Shown here one piece after another: positions 7,380-16,784 of a DNA stretch of 64,000 nucleotides. Below the pieces are notes generated by a model that did no database searches, was not told the DNA's origin, and saw only the letters and a program-made list of their open reading frames with translations. The DNA is from Ascidiimonas aurantiaca (GTDB taxonomy: Bacteria > Bacteroidota > Bacteroidia > Flavobacteriales > Flavobacteriaceae). The stretch's first letter is position 1. Each line of letters starts with the position of its first letter. The translations under genes and the position numbers were made by a program. The stretch is taken from NCBI RefSeq assembly GCF_037646345.1, contig NZ_JBBEWR010000014.1, positions 73,197 to 137,196 of the forward strand, written 5' to 3'.

Positions 7380-9371
7380 TTATACAAGTCTATACCTTAA
7401 CAGCCTCAATGCATTTATGACCACTACCAAAGTAGAGCCTTCGTGAATAGCTACGGCGATTCCTATATTAGCCCACCCCATAATTGTAGAGGGTATAAAG
7501 AGGGCAACAATCCCAAGACTTATCCATAAATTTTGCTTTATGATGGATTTGGCAATTCTGCTTAAACCAATGGCAAAAGGCAAAGTTTCCAGTTTATCTG
7601 CCATTAATGCAATGTCTGCAGTTTCCAGTGCCACATCACTACCTGCGGCTCCCATAGCAATGCCTACCGTACTGTTTGCTATAGCAGGGGCGTCGTTTAC
7701 CCCATCACCTATCATGGCTATCTTTTTTTCTTGTTGTGCCAGTTGCTTTATGGCTTCAACTTTTTCTTCCGGGAGTAAACTTCCCCTGGCTTCGGTCAAT
7801 CCTATTTCTTTAGCCACGGCATCTGCTACTTTTTGGTTATCACCCGTAAGCATTATCATTTTTTTAATGCCTATTTTTTTTAACCGTACTAAAGTCTCTT
7901 TTGCTTTTTCCCTTGGTGTATCCATAAGCCCCAACATGCCCATGAATTCATGGCCACGTTTCATCAGCATTGTTGTCTTTCCTTCGCCTTCTAACGAACG
8001 TACTTTTTTAACCACCTCATCGGGAATACCATTGTCTGTATTTTCAAACAGTTCCAGATTACCTATATAAACGGATTCGCCCTGATATACTGCTTTTATT
8101 CCTTTTCCATGTACGGCTTCTATATGACTCGCATTTGGGATATCCAAACCAGGAGATAGTTGCATTCTTCCATCTCTAACTACTGCTTTAGCTAACGGAT
8201 GGTCACTTAATTCTTCAACGGCAATGGCCACTTTCAGCAGGTCTTCATTTGTGGTATTTCCAAAACTAATAACATCGGTCAATTTTGGTTTTCCTTCTGT
8301 AAGGGTCCCTGTTTTATCAAATGCCAAAGCAGTTAAAGTACCTAAGTCTTCTAATGGGCGGCCTCCTTTTATCAAAACCCCTCCACGGGCTGCTCTGGCT
8401 ACGCCACTAAGTACTGCCGATGGTGTTGAAATGGCCAATGCACAGGGGCTTGCAGCGACTAAAACTGCTAAGGAACGGTATAAGCTTTCACTCCAGGTTT
8501 CGTCAATTACCAGAAAAGCAAAATTGAGTAGGATGACTAACAGGATAACCGAAGGCACAAAGATCTTTTCAAATTTATCGGTCAACAATTGCGTAGGCGA
8601 TTTTTGTTCTTGTGCATTCTGGACCATGGTAACCAATCTGCTCAGGGTAGAATCCTGGGCTTCCTTGATTACTTTAACCTCCAAAACATTATTTCCATTT
8701 ATGGTTCCTGAAAAAACACGACTTTCTTTGGGGATATTGTTATGATTCTCATAGTTTTTATGAGGATCTTCAATGGCTTTTTTATCTACAGGAACACTTT
8801 CGCCGGTAATAGGTGCCTGATTGATGCTACTTGCCCCTTTGACAATAATACCATCTGCCGAAATTTTGCTGTTGGGACGAATAACAATGATATCACCAAT
8901 TTTTAATGTCTCAATAGCTACTTCTTCGGTTTTCTCCCCTTTTTTTAACAATGCGGTTTTAGGGGCTAGATCGGTAAGGGCGGCAATGGATTTTTTTGCT
9001 TTTCCCATAGCATAATTTTCTAAGGCATGGCCCAAACTAAAAAGGAACAACAACAAGGCACCTTCTGCCCATTCTCCCAAATAAGCTGCTCCTGCCGCTG
9101 CTACAAGCATTAGAAAATCGATTTCAAATTCTCCTTTTGAAATTTTTGTAATGGCTTCTTTTAAAGTAAAATACCCTCCAAAAAAATAAGCAGAAAGGTA
9201 GAGGCCAAAAGGAAGGTTATCTGGAATACTTGCATATATTTCCAGTAGATATCCTATCAATAAACAAGTTCCACTTAAAATTGCAAAGTAGAGTTCTGTA
9301 TCCTTCCCAAAAATACCTCCGTGGGCATGATGATGTCCATCTTCTTTATGATGTTTTTCGTTTCCCTTCAT
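7380..9371 (-). CDS. P1B-4 type heavy-metal-translocating ATPase
   Basis: A 663-residue P-type ATPase. The N-terminus is a short His-rich tail (HHKEDGHHHAHGG) in place of a ferredoxin-like metal domain. The actuator motif TGES, the phosphorylation motif DKTGTLTEGK (near residue 353), the nucleotide-domain HP in SDHPLAKAVV, and the hinge MIGDGVNDAPA are all intact. The membrane metal site has SPC (AASPCALAISTP, near residue 309) in place of CPC, and HEGST in the last helix pair. SPC plus HEG[ST] defines subgroup P1B-4 (CoaT/CtpD-like), linked to export of Co, Zn, Cd or Fe(II). It lies 14 bp downstream of a Fur-family gene on the same strand, so a metal-responsive operon is likely. Confidence 0.92.
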   Translation of the reverse strand: MKGNEKHHKEDGHHHAHGGIFGKDTELYFAILSGTCLLIGYLLEIYASIPDNLPFGLYLSAYFFGGYFTLKEAITKISKGEFEIDFLMLVAAAGAAYLGEWAEGALLLFLFSLGHALENYAMGKAKKSIAALTDLAPKTALLKKGEKTEEVAIETLKIGDIIVIRPNSKISADGIIVKGASSINQAPITGESVPVDKKAIEDPHKNYENHNNIPKESRVFSGTINGNNVLEVKVIKEAQDSTLSRLVTMVQNAQEQKSPTQLLTDKFEKIFVPSVILLVILLNFAFLVIDETWSESLYRSLAVLVAASPCALAISTPSAVLSGVARAARGGVLIKGGRPLEDLGTLTALAFDKTGTLTEGKPKLTDVISFGNTTNEDLLKVAIAVEELSDHPLAKAVVRDGRMQLSPGLDIPNASHIEAVHGKGIKAVYQGESVYIGNLELFENTDNGIPDEVVKKVRSLEGEGKTTMLMKRGHEFMGMLGLMDTPREKAKETLVRLKKIGIKKMIMLTGDNQKVADAVAKEIGLTEARGSLLPEEKVEAIKQLAQQEKKIAMIGDGVNDAPAIANSTVGIAMGAAGSDVALETADIALMADKLETLPFAIGLSRIAKSIIKQNLWISLGIVALFIPSTIMGWANIGIAVAIHEGSTLVVVINALRLLRYRLV

Positions 9372-9385
9372 TATTTCCTTTTGTT

Positions 9386-9802
9386 TTAATCCATATTACA
9401 TTTTTCACAAATCCCTTTTACGGTTAGGTTCATGTCTTCTGAGACATACCCTTTTGGAAGGTTAATTTGTGGGATTTTATAGTCAGTTAAGCAAACCGTT
9501 TCCTGGCATTTGTTGCATCTAAAATGTAAATGCAGATCATTATTTTCCCTAGAGGTAAAATAGTCTTCACAAATAGCATATTTTATGATACCCGTACCAT
9601 CTTCTATCGAGTGCACGATACCCTTTTCTTCAAATGTTTTTATAGTGCGAAAAAGCGTACTTCGCTCTGAGGTTTTAAAATCTGTTTCCAATTCACCCAA
9701 GCTTATGGCATTTTCTCTTTTTGCCAATAACTTATAGACCAACAATCGCATTGCTGTTGGGCGAACCCCTTTATTTTCAAGTATTTTTGCTATTTCTTCC
9801 AT
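9386..9802 (-). CDS. Fur family metal-responsive regulator
   Basis: A 138-residue protein with a winged helix (residues about 1-80, GVRPTAMRLLVYKLLAKRENAISLGEL...ERSTLFRTIKTFEEKGIV) and a C-terminal metal/dimer domain with HLHFRCNKCQ and ICEKCNMD. The two CxxC pairs form the structural zinc site of the Fur superfamily; HLHF supplies sensor-site histidines. It most resembles Zur- or Fur-like regulators in general layout, and the metal cannot be set from sequence. Gene order, with the ATPase only 14 bp downstream, suggests it controls metal export or balance. An imperfect 7-1-7 palindrome (ATCATTA-G-AAATAAT on the minus strand) lies at about 9813-9827, just upstream of its start, and could be an autoregulatory box. 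Confidence 0.88.
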   Translation of the reverse strand: MEEIAKILENKGVRPTAMRLLVYKLLAKRENAISLGELETDFKTSERSTLFRTIKTFEEKGIVHSIEDGTGIIKYAICEDYFTSRENNDLHLHFRCNKCQETVCLTDYKIPQINLPKGYVSEDMNLTVKGICEKCNMD

Positions 9803-9953
9803 TTTTTTAACGAATTATTTCTAATGATCTCAAAAATCCCTAATGTTTTGTTATGCTCTATATCGGTTTTTAAAAGGGTTTGTTGTTTATTTTCCAATGG
9901 GAAGATGTCGAACAGACCCTAACTAACCAATCAAAATCAATTTTAATATTTTA

Positions 9954-11210
9954 TCAATGACTATGCGATGTTTCACCTTTTTGCATTTCTGATATCAGGT
10001 AATACGCATTATTAAATACAACCTGTGTGTTTTCCGGAAGTGGCTGCAATAACTTTATTTCTACCCAACCATCTTCGGTTATTCCTGTACGAATTTCAAT
10101 AGGCTTTAACTCCCACTCGACTTCTCCGTTTTCCATATGTTTTTGTGCTGTAAAAATAAAAGGCTTTCCATCTTCTTCTATAATGGCATCTTCTGGTAAA
10201 GCCGTTACTGGTTCGGCACCAACCCTGATCTTTCCATTTATGTACATCCCTGGAATCAGGAAGTCCTCTTTATTGTCTATTTCGGCGTGAACGTGCACTG
10301 CTTTGGGGTTCTGCTCAAATTGCTTCCCTACGGAATAGATCTCACCCGAAAGATTACTGCCAGGAACCGATTCCAACGTAAAAGAAATTTTTTGTCCCTT
10401 TTTTACTTTATGTATGTCTTTTTCAAAAACCATCAGATCGGCATGTATATGCTCATTATCCACAATCATGAACATAGGGGTTTGGGATGCCACGTACTGC
10501 CCAATTTGAACAGTTACCTTTTCAATATAGCCATCAATAGGGCTTGTTACAGGAACATATTCGTAAATTTCACCGTTCCTGATTTTTGAAGTATTTATAT
10601 TCAATTGACGTAACTGCGATTCATAGCCTTTTACCTCTGCTTTGATAGATCGATACTCCGATTGTGTTTGCTGGAAAGTTTTTCCAGAACCTACCTTTTC
10701 CTCATACAATCGTTTTTGGCGTTCGTATTCTTTTTCTAAAAACTGCATGCTGTTATAGGTTTTGATATAATTGGTCTGGATTTGGGCAAGATCAGGATGA
10801 GAAAGATAGGCCAGGGTCTGCCCTTTACGCACTTTATCACCTTCTATGACTTTAATGCTGCTTACGTTACCACCCAAAATAGCGGTTACCGTGGCTTCAT
10901 ATTGAGGGGGCACCTCCAATTGTCCGTTGGCTTTTACCACACCTGAAAGCGACTTTGTTGGTAAAGCACCTACTTTAATTCCCAAGCTATTGAATTTTAG
11001 CTCGGATAGATGCACTGCTTCACCTTCTTCTTCAGAACTCTCTTCATTTTCTTCGTGTTCCTCTCCTTCTTTATGGTCATGGGTTTCTTCTGTTTTTGAG
11101 GCTTCCTCCCCTACTGCTTGTTCTGTTCCTTCCTTGCAGCCCGTAAAAATGGCAAGCACAAGCGATACTATTAAAAATTTTATGATTTGTATTTTGATCT
11201 TATTGTTCAT
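9954..11210 (-). CDS. Efflux RND periplasmic adaptor, CzcB/CusB-like lipoprotein
   Basis: A 418-residue membrane-fusion protein. The N-terminus has a lipobox (LVLAIFTGC), so it should be anchored as a lipoprotein. An acidic, His-containing segment follows (THDHKEGEEHEENEESSEEE), and the C-terminus ends SHSH; both could bind metal. The core has the barrel-sandwich hybrid halves (VTAILGGNVSSIKVIEGDKVRKGQTLAYL and PIDGYIEKVTVQIGQYV) separated by a coiled-coil hairpin (about residues 140-215), then a beta-barrel. It links the inner-membrane pump to the outer-membrane channel. It is 7 bp downstream of the CzcA-TolC fusion gene, so the two form one operon that supplies all three parts of the efflux system. 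Confidence 0.9.
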   Translation of the reverse strand: MNNKIKIQIIKFLIVSLVLAIFTGCKEGTEQAVGEEASKTEETHDHKEGEEHEENEESSEEEGEAVHLSELKFNSLGIKVGALPTKSLSGVVKANGQLEVPPQYEATVTAILGGNVSSIKVIEGDKVRKGQTLAYLSHPDLAQIQTNYIKTYNSMQFLEKEYERQKRLYEEKVGSGKTFQQTQSEYRSIKAEVKGYESQLRQLNINTSKIRNGEIYEYVPVTSPIDGYIEKVTVQIGQYVASQTPMFMIVDNEHIHADLMVFEKDIHKVKKGQKISFTLESVPGSNLSGEIYSVGKQFEQNPKAVHVHAEIDNKEDFLIPGMYINGKIRVGAEPVTALPEDAIIEEDGKPFIFTAQKHMENGEVEWELKPIEIRTGITEDGWVEIKLLQPLPENTQVVFNNAYYLISEMQKGETSHSH

Positions 11211-11217
11211 CTTAAGT

Positions 11218-14200
11218 TTATTTAGAATTTTTCAGGTAATATTCCAATTGGTAACGACTGTCTAAGTAACTGTTGAAGGCTTCCCAACCGTTTACTTCAA
11301 TACGAATGACGTCCCTTATATTCTGTAAGAAAGCTACATAGTCGATGGCCCCTTCTTTAAAGGCCAATATGGAACCTCTTTGCTGTTCTTTGGCCAATGG
11401 AAGCGCTTTATCCCTGTAATAGTTCCACGAGTTTTGCCACTTCATAAAATCTTCCCGCATATTGTCGTAGGCCGTTTTTACTTTTAGTTTTTCGGTATAA
11501 AAATTCTCTTCGGCTATTTTTTTATCAATTTTCGCCCTTTGGGCCCTTCCCAGTTCAGGTCCAAAAAACAAAGGTATTTGTATGCCTACCTGATATTGAT
11601 AAAACCCTGATTCTCCGTTGATTTGTTGCCTGCCGTATTGTGCCTGGAACTTTGGCAGGAACTCAGATCTTTGCACTTTGGTAAGTGTATGGGCAACGTT
11701 AATTTCCTGCTTAGAGGTTTGCAGTAGCGGATGATTTTCCAGGGATATCGTTGTAAGATCAAACGGAACTTCTAAAGATGCTAATGAGACGTTTGGCACA
11801 CTGTATAAAGTGTCATTTACAAACCATTGGTTTAATTGTTGCAAAGCTTTATTGTATTCCCTAAATGCCTGTTCTTTTTGGATCTTGACCTCATTGGCTT
11901 GATTGGATGTGGCCAAATACTCCAGATTGGAAGAAGCTTCTGTCTCATACCTGATCCTGGCCGCTCTCTGGATATCCTGAAAAACGGAATCCATTTGTTT
12001 ATAAACCAGATACGTCTTCCTTTTTGTATATACATTTGCCCAAGACCTGCTTACTTCTCGTTCTATTTCCAAGGCAGTTAGGTTCACAAGGTTTTCTGCT
12101 AAATTGATACGTTCCTTTTGCAACTTTAATTTGGGAGCAATACCAAACACATTAATGTCCTGCTGCTGTACCCCAATGGTATTAGATATGCCTTTGTCGC
12201 CATTGCCAACCTCTTCCTTTCCTGTAAATACTTGGGTATTTCCAAAATCAAAGGCTGTTTTTCGCATCGCTTTCTCTACTTCGATTCCGAGCTTTGCTGC
12301 TTTTAATCCTGGATAGTTGGCAAGGGCCATTTCCCTGGCTTTTTCCAGACTTATAGTTGGCAGACTATCCTGTAGAATCGTTTTGTTTTCTTGTATGCTT
12401 TCCTGGGCAGAAGCTGGAATGGAAAAACCCAATACGCATCCTATGATCAAGATAGTGGTTATCGCTTGTGGTTTTAGTGACGAAAACTTCTTCCGGTCTT
12501 TGTTCTCTCTCCTCTTTTCGATGAATGTATATAAAATTGGAAGTACAACAAGTGTCAATAAGGTAGCCGTCAACATACCTCCAATGACCACGGTTGCCAA
12601 TGGTCGTTGTACTTCGGCACCGGCCGATGATGAAAATGCCATGGGCATAAAACCTAAAATATCTGTAGTCGCTGTTAACATAATTGGTCGTATTCTTTCT
12701 TTAGTTCCTGTTATTATTCTTTCCCGTATGTTGGTCATGCCCTCTTCCTTTAATGAATTAAATCGGTTTATAAGTACCAATCCGTTCAGTACGGCAACCC
12801 CAAACAACACTATAAATCCGACCCCTGCCGAAATACTGAATGGCATATCCCGTAACCACAAGGCAAATATGCCGCCAATGGCTGCCAGTGGAATAGCGAT
12901 GTATATCATTATGGATTGGGAAAAAGATTTTAAGGCAAAGTATAAGAGCACAAAGATCAAGAACAGTGCTATGGGCACTACGATGGTCAATCGCTCTTTG
13001 GCGCGTACCAGATTTTCAAACTCTCCTCCGTAGGTAATATAATAGCCTGGAGGCAGGTCTAGCTCGGCATCCAATTTCTGTTGAATATCAGTTACTACCG
13101 ATTCCACATCACGCCCTCTTGCATTTATGCCCACGTAGGTCCTTCGAAAGGTGTTGTCGCGGGATATCTGCATAGGTCCCGGTACATAACTTATGTCTGC
13201 CACTTCTTTGATGGGCACCTGGGTGCCGTTGTCCAGATCAACATACAGAGAGCGCAGGTCTTCGATACTTTTTCGATGTTCCTCATCAAACCGGATAACC
13301 ATATCAAAGCGTTTTTCCCCTTCAAAAATAACTCCAGCACTACCACCCGCGAATGCGGCACTTATATAATCGTTTACTTTTTCAATATCAAGCCCGTATT
13401 GAGCCATCTTTTTTCGGTTGTACCTCACGGTCATCTGTGGCAGCCCTGATGTTCGCTCTGGGTTGACATCTCCCACACCTGGAACGGTTTGGATAATGGC
13501 TGCCATTTCCTCGGCTTTTTGGGAAAGCACCCCTAGATCTTCACCATATAGTTTTACGGCAACATCTTCCCGTACTCCCGTTAACAATTCGTTGAAACGC
13601 AATTCTACAGGTTGGCTAAATACCAGGTTTACGCCTGTAAGTTCACTGTCCAGTTTATCCTTGATCTTATCGATGAGTTCCTCTTTTGAACTCGCAGAGC
13701 TCCATTTGTCCATATCCTTTTCCAGGATGATGAACATATCGGCAATATCCATTGGCATGGGGTCGGTAGGAATATCGGCAACCCCTATTCTCGCCACGGC
13801 AGTTTTTACCTCTGGAAAGTTATCGATAAGGATACTTTCAATCTTGTTCGATACATCTATCGCCTCTGTCAATCCTGTTCCCGGGCGTAACAACGCTTGC
13901 ATGGCAAGGTCGCCCTCATCCAATTGGGGAACAAATTCGCCTCCCATCCTTGAGAATACAAATCCTGAAACCAGTAATAAAGCCACAGCAGCCCCCACAA
14001 CCAGGTTCTTTGTTTTTAATGCAGCCTTTAATATTGGCAAGTAGGCTTTTTGAATGCTTCCTATAATTTTATCACTGATTCTTTCCAGCCAGCTTTCAAA
14101 TTTCCCGAACCAATTGTTTTTGTTCTTAACGGGTTTCATAAATAAAGCGGACATCATGGGAACATAGGTCAGACAGAGGAAAATAGCCCCTAGCATGGCA

Positions 14201-15651
14201 AACCCAAATGTGAATGCCATAGGGCGGAACATCTTTCCTTCAACTCCTGTTAGAAAAAGAATAGGGGCAAAAACAATAAGAATGATGATCTGCCCAAAAA
14301 ATGCAGAGCCCATCATCGTACTTCCTGCATCATAGGCAACCTTATCCATTATCTCCTGATTGAATTTGAGTTTTCCGGAACGTATCCGTTTTTGGATTTC
14401 ATAGACTGTGCCTTCAATAATGATCACCGCACCATCTATTATGATCCCAAAATCAATGGCTCCCAAACTCATCAGGTTTGCCCAGACACCAAACTGTCTC
14501 ATCAGGATAAAGGCAAAGAGTAGTGACAACGGTATTGTGGTAGCAGTTATCAATCCTCCCCTTAAACTTCCCAATAAAAAGACCAGGGCAAAGATGACGA
14601 TAAGTGCTCCCTCCAAAAGATTTTGTGTAACAGTGCTTGTAGTACGCTCTATAAGGTTGCTTCTATCCAAAAAGGGTTTGATTTCCAATCCTTCAGGCAG
14701 TGATTTTTCAACTTTTTGCATTCTTTCCTGAACATTGGCAATGACCTTATTGGGATTGGCTCCTTTCATCATCAACACCATTCCACCAACGGCTTCACGT
14801 CCATCCTGGGTAAAGGCCCCGTAACGGACCTGACTCCCAAATTGTACTTTTTCGGCTATATCGGCAATAGTGATCGGCAGCCCGTTTTCATTTTTTATGG
14901 AGATGGCCTTAATATTGTCCAGGGACCTTATCAATCCTTCCCCTCTTATGAAGTTTGCCATTTTGCTTTTTTCGATATAGGCACCCCCTGTATTGACATT
15001 GTTCCTTTCCAGAGCGGCAAATACCTCAGATATGGAAACACCCATGGCATTGAGCTTTTCGGGGTTTATGGCTATTTCGTATTGTTTTATGTTTCCTCCA
15101 AAAGAATTGACTTCCACAACACCATCTAACAGGGTCATTTGGCGTTTTACGATCCAATCCTGAATGGTACGTAAATCGGTAGGGGTGTACTTATTTTCAA
15201 AGCCCTCTTTTGGCTTGATGGTATATTGGTATATTTCTCCCAATCCGGTGGTAATTGGCCCCATAGAAGGGCTTCCAAATTTTTCCGGGATGCTTTCCCT
15301 GACCTCGTTCAGTTTCTCCTGTACCAATTGTCTGGGTTTGTAAATGCCCATGTCATCATCGAAGACGATGGTTACTACGGAAAGTCCAAAACGGGAAACG
15401 GAACGGATTTCGGTCACATTCGGCAAGTTGCCCATCGCCAATTCTACGGGATAGGTCACGAATTGTTCAATGTCTTCTGTGGCAAGGTTCTTAGATACCG
15501 TAATGACCTGTACCTGGTTGTTCGTGATATCTGGCACCGATCCCAGATTTACGGTGAACATGGACCAAATACCGGTTACGATAAGAGCCAGGGTCAGCAG
15601 TCCAACAATAAATTTATTATTAATGGAGAACGCAATGATTTTATTGATCAT
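11218..15651 (-). CDS. CzcA/CusA-type heavy-metal RND pump fused to a TolC-like outer-membrane factor
   Basis: A 1477-residue protein. Residues 1 to about 1045 form a complete heavy-metal RND pump: first helix FIVGLLTLALIVTGIWS, periplasmic porter loops, and the helix-4 proton relay region GAIDFGIIIDGAVIIIEG with its conserved Asp residues. The second half ends at LYTFIEKRR. At about residues 1058-1080 comes a segment that reads like a signal peptide (ITTILIIGCVLGFSIPASAQ). Residues from about 1081 to 1477 form a TolC/CzcC-like outer-membrane efflux protein with long coiled-coil helices. Such fusions are known in Bacteroidota. An inner-membrane pump and an outer-membrane channel in one chain imply cleavage at the internal signal-like site or an unusual topology. 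Length is about 430 residues above the usual CzcA size. Likely substrates are divalent cations or Cu/Ag. Confidence 0.93.
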   Translation of the reverse strand: MINKIIAFSINNKFIVGLLTLALIVTGIWSMFTVNLGSVPDITNNQVQVITVSKNLATEDIEQFVTYPVELAMGNLPNVTEIRSVSRFGLSVVTIVFDDDMGIYKPRQLVQEKLNEVRESIPEKFGSPSMGPITTGLGEIYQYTIKPKEGFENKYTPTDLRTIQDWIVKRQMTLLDGVVEVNSFGGNIKQYEIAINPEKLNAMGVSISEVFAALERNNVNTGGAYIEKSKMANFIRGEGLIRSLDNIKAISIKNENGLPITIADIAEKVQFGSQVRYGAFTQDGREAVGGMVLMMKGANPNKVIANVQERMQKVEKSLPEGLEIKPFLDRSNLIERTTSTVTQNLLEGALIVIFALVFLLGSLRGGLITATTIPLSLLFAFILMRQFGVWANLMSLGAIDFGIIIDGAVIIIEGTVYEIQKRIRSGKLKFNQEIMDKVAYDAGSTMMGSAFFGQIIILIVFAPILFLTGVEGKMFRPMAFTFGFAMLGAIFLCLTYVPMMSALFMKPVKNKNNWFGKFESWLERISDKIIGSIQKAYLPILKAALKTKNLVVGAAVALLLVSGFVFSRMGGEFVPQLDEGDLAMQALLRPGTGLTEAIDVSNKIESILIDNFPEVKTAVARIGVADIPTDPMPMDIADMFIILEKDMDKWSSASSKEELIDKIKDKLDSELTGVNLVFSQPVELRFNELLTGVREDVAVKLYGEDLGVLSQKAEEMAAIIQTVPGVGDVNPERTSGLPQMTVRYNRKKMAQYGLDIEKVNDYISAAFAGGSAGVIFEGEKRFDMVIRFDEEHRKSIEDLRSLYVDLDNGTQVPIKEVADISYVPGPMQISRDNTFRRTYVGINARGRDVESVVTDIQQKLDAELDLPPGYYITYGGEFENLVRAKERLTIVVPIALFLIFVLLYFALKSFSQSIMIYIAIPLAAIGGIFALWLRDMPFSISAGVGFIVLFGVAVLNGLVLINRFNSLKEEGMTNIRERIITGTKERIRPIMLTATTDILGFMPMAFSSSAGAEVQRPLATVVIGGMLTATLLTLVVLPILYTFIEKRRENKDRKKFSSLKPQAITTILIIGCVLGFSIPASAQESIQENKTILQDSLPTISLEKAREMALANYPGLKAAKLGIEVEKAMRKTAFDFGNTQVFTGKEEVGNGDKGISNTIGVQQQDINVFGIAPKLKLQKERINLAENLVNLTALEIEREVSRSWANVYTKRKTYLVYKQMDSVFQDIQRAARIRYETEASSNLEYLATSNQANEVKIQKEQAFREYNKALQQLNQWFVNDTLYSVPNVSLASLEVPFDLTTISLENHPLLQTSKQEINVAHTLTKVQRSEFLPKFQAQYGRQQINGESGFYQYQVGIQIPLFFGPELGRAQRAKIDKKIAEENFYTEKLKVKTAYDNMREDFMKWQNSWNYYRDKALPLAKEQQRGSILAFKEGAIDYVAFLQNIRDVIRIEVNGWEAFNSYLDSRYQLEYYLKNSK

Positions 15652-15774
15652 TAGAAAGAAAATTTAACTCAGTTAAACTTTTCGATAGAAAGTGCATATA
15701 ACAAAATCAACGAAATGAAAATATTGGCCTATCAGGATAGGTCTGAAAAGGATATAGTTATCCTAAAAACTGAA

Positions 15775-16089
15775 TTAAACTTGTGGTGGTTGTAATAAGG
15801 AATGGGTGAACTCTTTGCCCACGTTATCGAAATGGATACAAGGTTCCATAGAAATATCCATCATTATTGGCTCAAAACCTGGAAGCCCAAAATCTAAGAT
15901 ATGTACATGACAGCAATGACATGTGCAAAACGGAGTACATAGGTCTAAAGCCCCCTTTTCAGAATGGTCTAAGTCCATGTCCATAGCAACTTCCATTTGA
16001 GCTATATCATCAGGAAAGTCTGTATCATTACAAGGTTGCAAATTAAGTGCAAGGATGTAAAAAGATAATATGAGTGCTGCTATTTTCAC
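15775..16089 (-). CDS. DUF6660 family small Cys/His-rich protein
   Basis: A 104-residue protein using a GTG start at 16089 (VKIAALILSFYILALNLQPC). The frame extends further upstream but that part is not typical of the family, and 104 residues is the usual length. A signal-like hydrophobic N-terminus is followed by acidic residues and then the cluster LCTPFCTCHCCHVH, a probable soft-metal site. DUF6660 proteins are found in Bacteroidota beside CusA/CzcA efflux operons, as here: it lies 123 bp upstream of the pump gene on the same strand. A periplasmic metal-binding or sensing accessory role is plausible but unproven. Confidence 0.75.
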   Translation of the reverse strand: MKIAALILSFYILALNLQPCNDTDFPDDIAQMEVAMDMDLDHSEKGALDLCTPFCTCHCCHVHILDFGLPGFEPIMMDISMEPCIHFDNVGKEFTHSLLQPPQV

Positions 16090-16101
16090 AAAACAAAAAT
16101 A

Positions 16102-16130
16102 CAAAATTAATAATGCACAGGCTGTGCAAA
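16102..16130 (-). promoter_or_regulatory. Candidate promoter with perfect palindrome upstream of the DUF6660 gene
   Basis: On the minus strand TTTG (16130-16127) and TAATTTTG (16109-16102) are 17 bases apart, fitting the Bacteroidota promoter pattern. The perfect palindrome TGCACAGGCTGTGCA (16114-16128) lies between them, an ideal place for a repressor or metal sensor. The leader would be very short because the chosen start is at 16089; a second TATTTTTG at 16101-16094 is even closer. The pairing with this gene is therefore uncertain. Confidence 0.4.
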
Positions 16131-16202
16131 GTAACAACAGCGACAATTACAAACTTGCTTCTTCCCTTAGTTTCTAAAACTTCTGGATGTGGTTGTCCAT
16201 AT

Positions 16203-16646
16203 TAACGGTAGTTTTCTCAACGATTGCCTTTCTCCGGTATCCTGACCGTACTTTTCTTCTATCTGGAAGTTTCATGAATACAATGGTATTGGAAGATGTT
16301 ATCAAAAGAATTGAACGACTTGTCCTTTTCAAGATATCTTTACTTAATGGCCTGGAAAGTGATCACCGCCCTCTCTTTGAATACAATTGTCTATGGCACT
16401 CCAGTAACCTGGCGTGTATATCGTCAAGATACTTATTGATTTCTTGTGCGCCTTTGGCCCTATGGTCAATTTTACCCGAAATAGGACACCAACATTCTTA
16501 GATAGTGGATCTATGGAAACTGATATTGGCAAGGATGCCTTCAAATCGGATGGCGGGCATAGATAGGAATCTGCCCATTTTTCTTTTTGGTGTTTTTTTA
16601 TACCCACAAAATCAAAGTTTGTTGGGGTGGCAGGATTTTTTTGCAT
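16203..16646 (-). pseudogene. Eroded N-terminal part of a tyrosine-recombinase (integrase) gene
   Basis: Reading leftward from an ATG at 16646, three frames must be joined to recover an integrase N-terminus. The pieces are NFDF, then LWV-stop-KNTKKKNGQIPIYAR, then IRFEGILANIS...ECWCPISGKIDHRAKG, AQEINKYLDDIHARLLECHR and, after a stop, VITFQAIK-stop-RYLEKDK. These match the arm-type DNA-binding domain (NGxxPIYxRI, then a W and RAKG) and the start of the core-binding domain (LNxYLDxI...HRxL, then ITxxAIK) of Bacteroidota phage/transposon integrases. At least two frameshifts and three stops are present, and the catalytic Arg-His-Arg-Tyr domain is missing. This is an old relic beside tRNA genes and next to the metal-efflux cluster. 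Confidence 0.72.
16618..16637. repeat. Direct repeat of the tRNA-Pro 3' end, candidate attachment-site copy
   Basis: TTTGTTGGGGTGGCAGGATT at 16618-16637 matches 16781-16800 at 19 of 20 positions, the latter being the end of the tRNA-Pro gene plus 4 flanking bases. The copy lies at the very start of the integrase relic. A repeat of a tRNA 3' end next to an integrase is the usual mark of site-specific integration; the 143-bp spacing is too short to be an intact element. Confidence 0.6.
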
Positions 16647-16750
16647 GATCTAAGAGAGGAAGTGTTGCTCAGAAAAACCCAACACCACTTTAGATACGGT
16701 CGTTTTTATGGCTCCGGTTTCGTAAATGAATTTACAGCCCGTTGCCAATA

Positions 16751-16782
16751 AAAAAAGCCAATGCAAATGCATTGGCTTTTTT
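16751..16782 (-). terminator. Rho-independent terminator of the tRNA operon
   Basis: The inverted repeat AAAAAAGCCAATGCA (16751-16765) / TGCATTGGCTTTTTT (16768-16782) begins 2 bases past the tRNA-Pro discriminator. Read on the minus strand it is a strong hairpin ending in a T run. Confidence 0.85.
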
Positions 16783-16784
16783 TG

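Noticed and set aside
11836..15654. Many long plus-strand frames opposite the CzcA-TolC gene
   Set aside because: They are mirror frames of a strong coding gene and have no initiation context or recognisable domains.
16187..16501. An open frame of about 100 codons on the plus strand over the integrase relic
   Set aside because: The opposite strand carries the integrase-like pieces, and the plus-strand translation has no family pattern.
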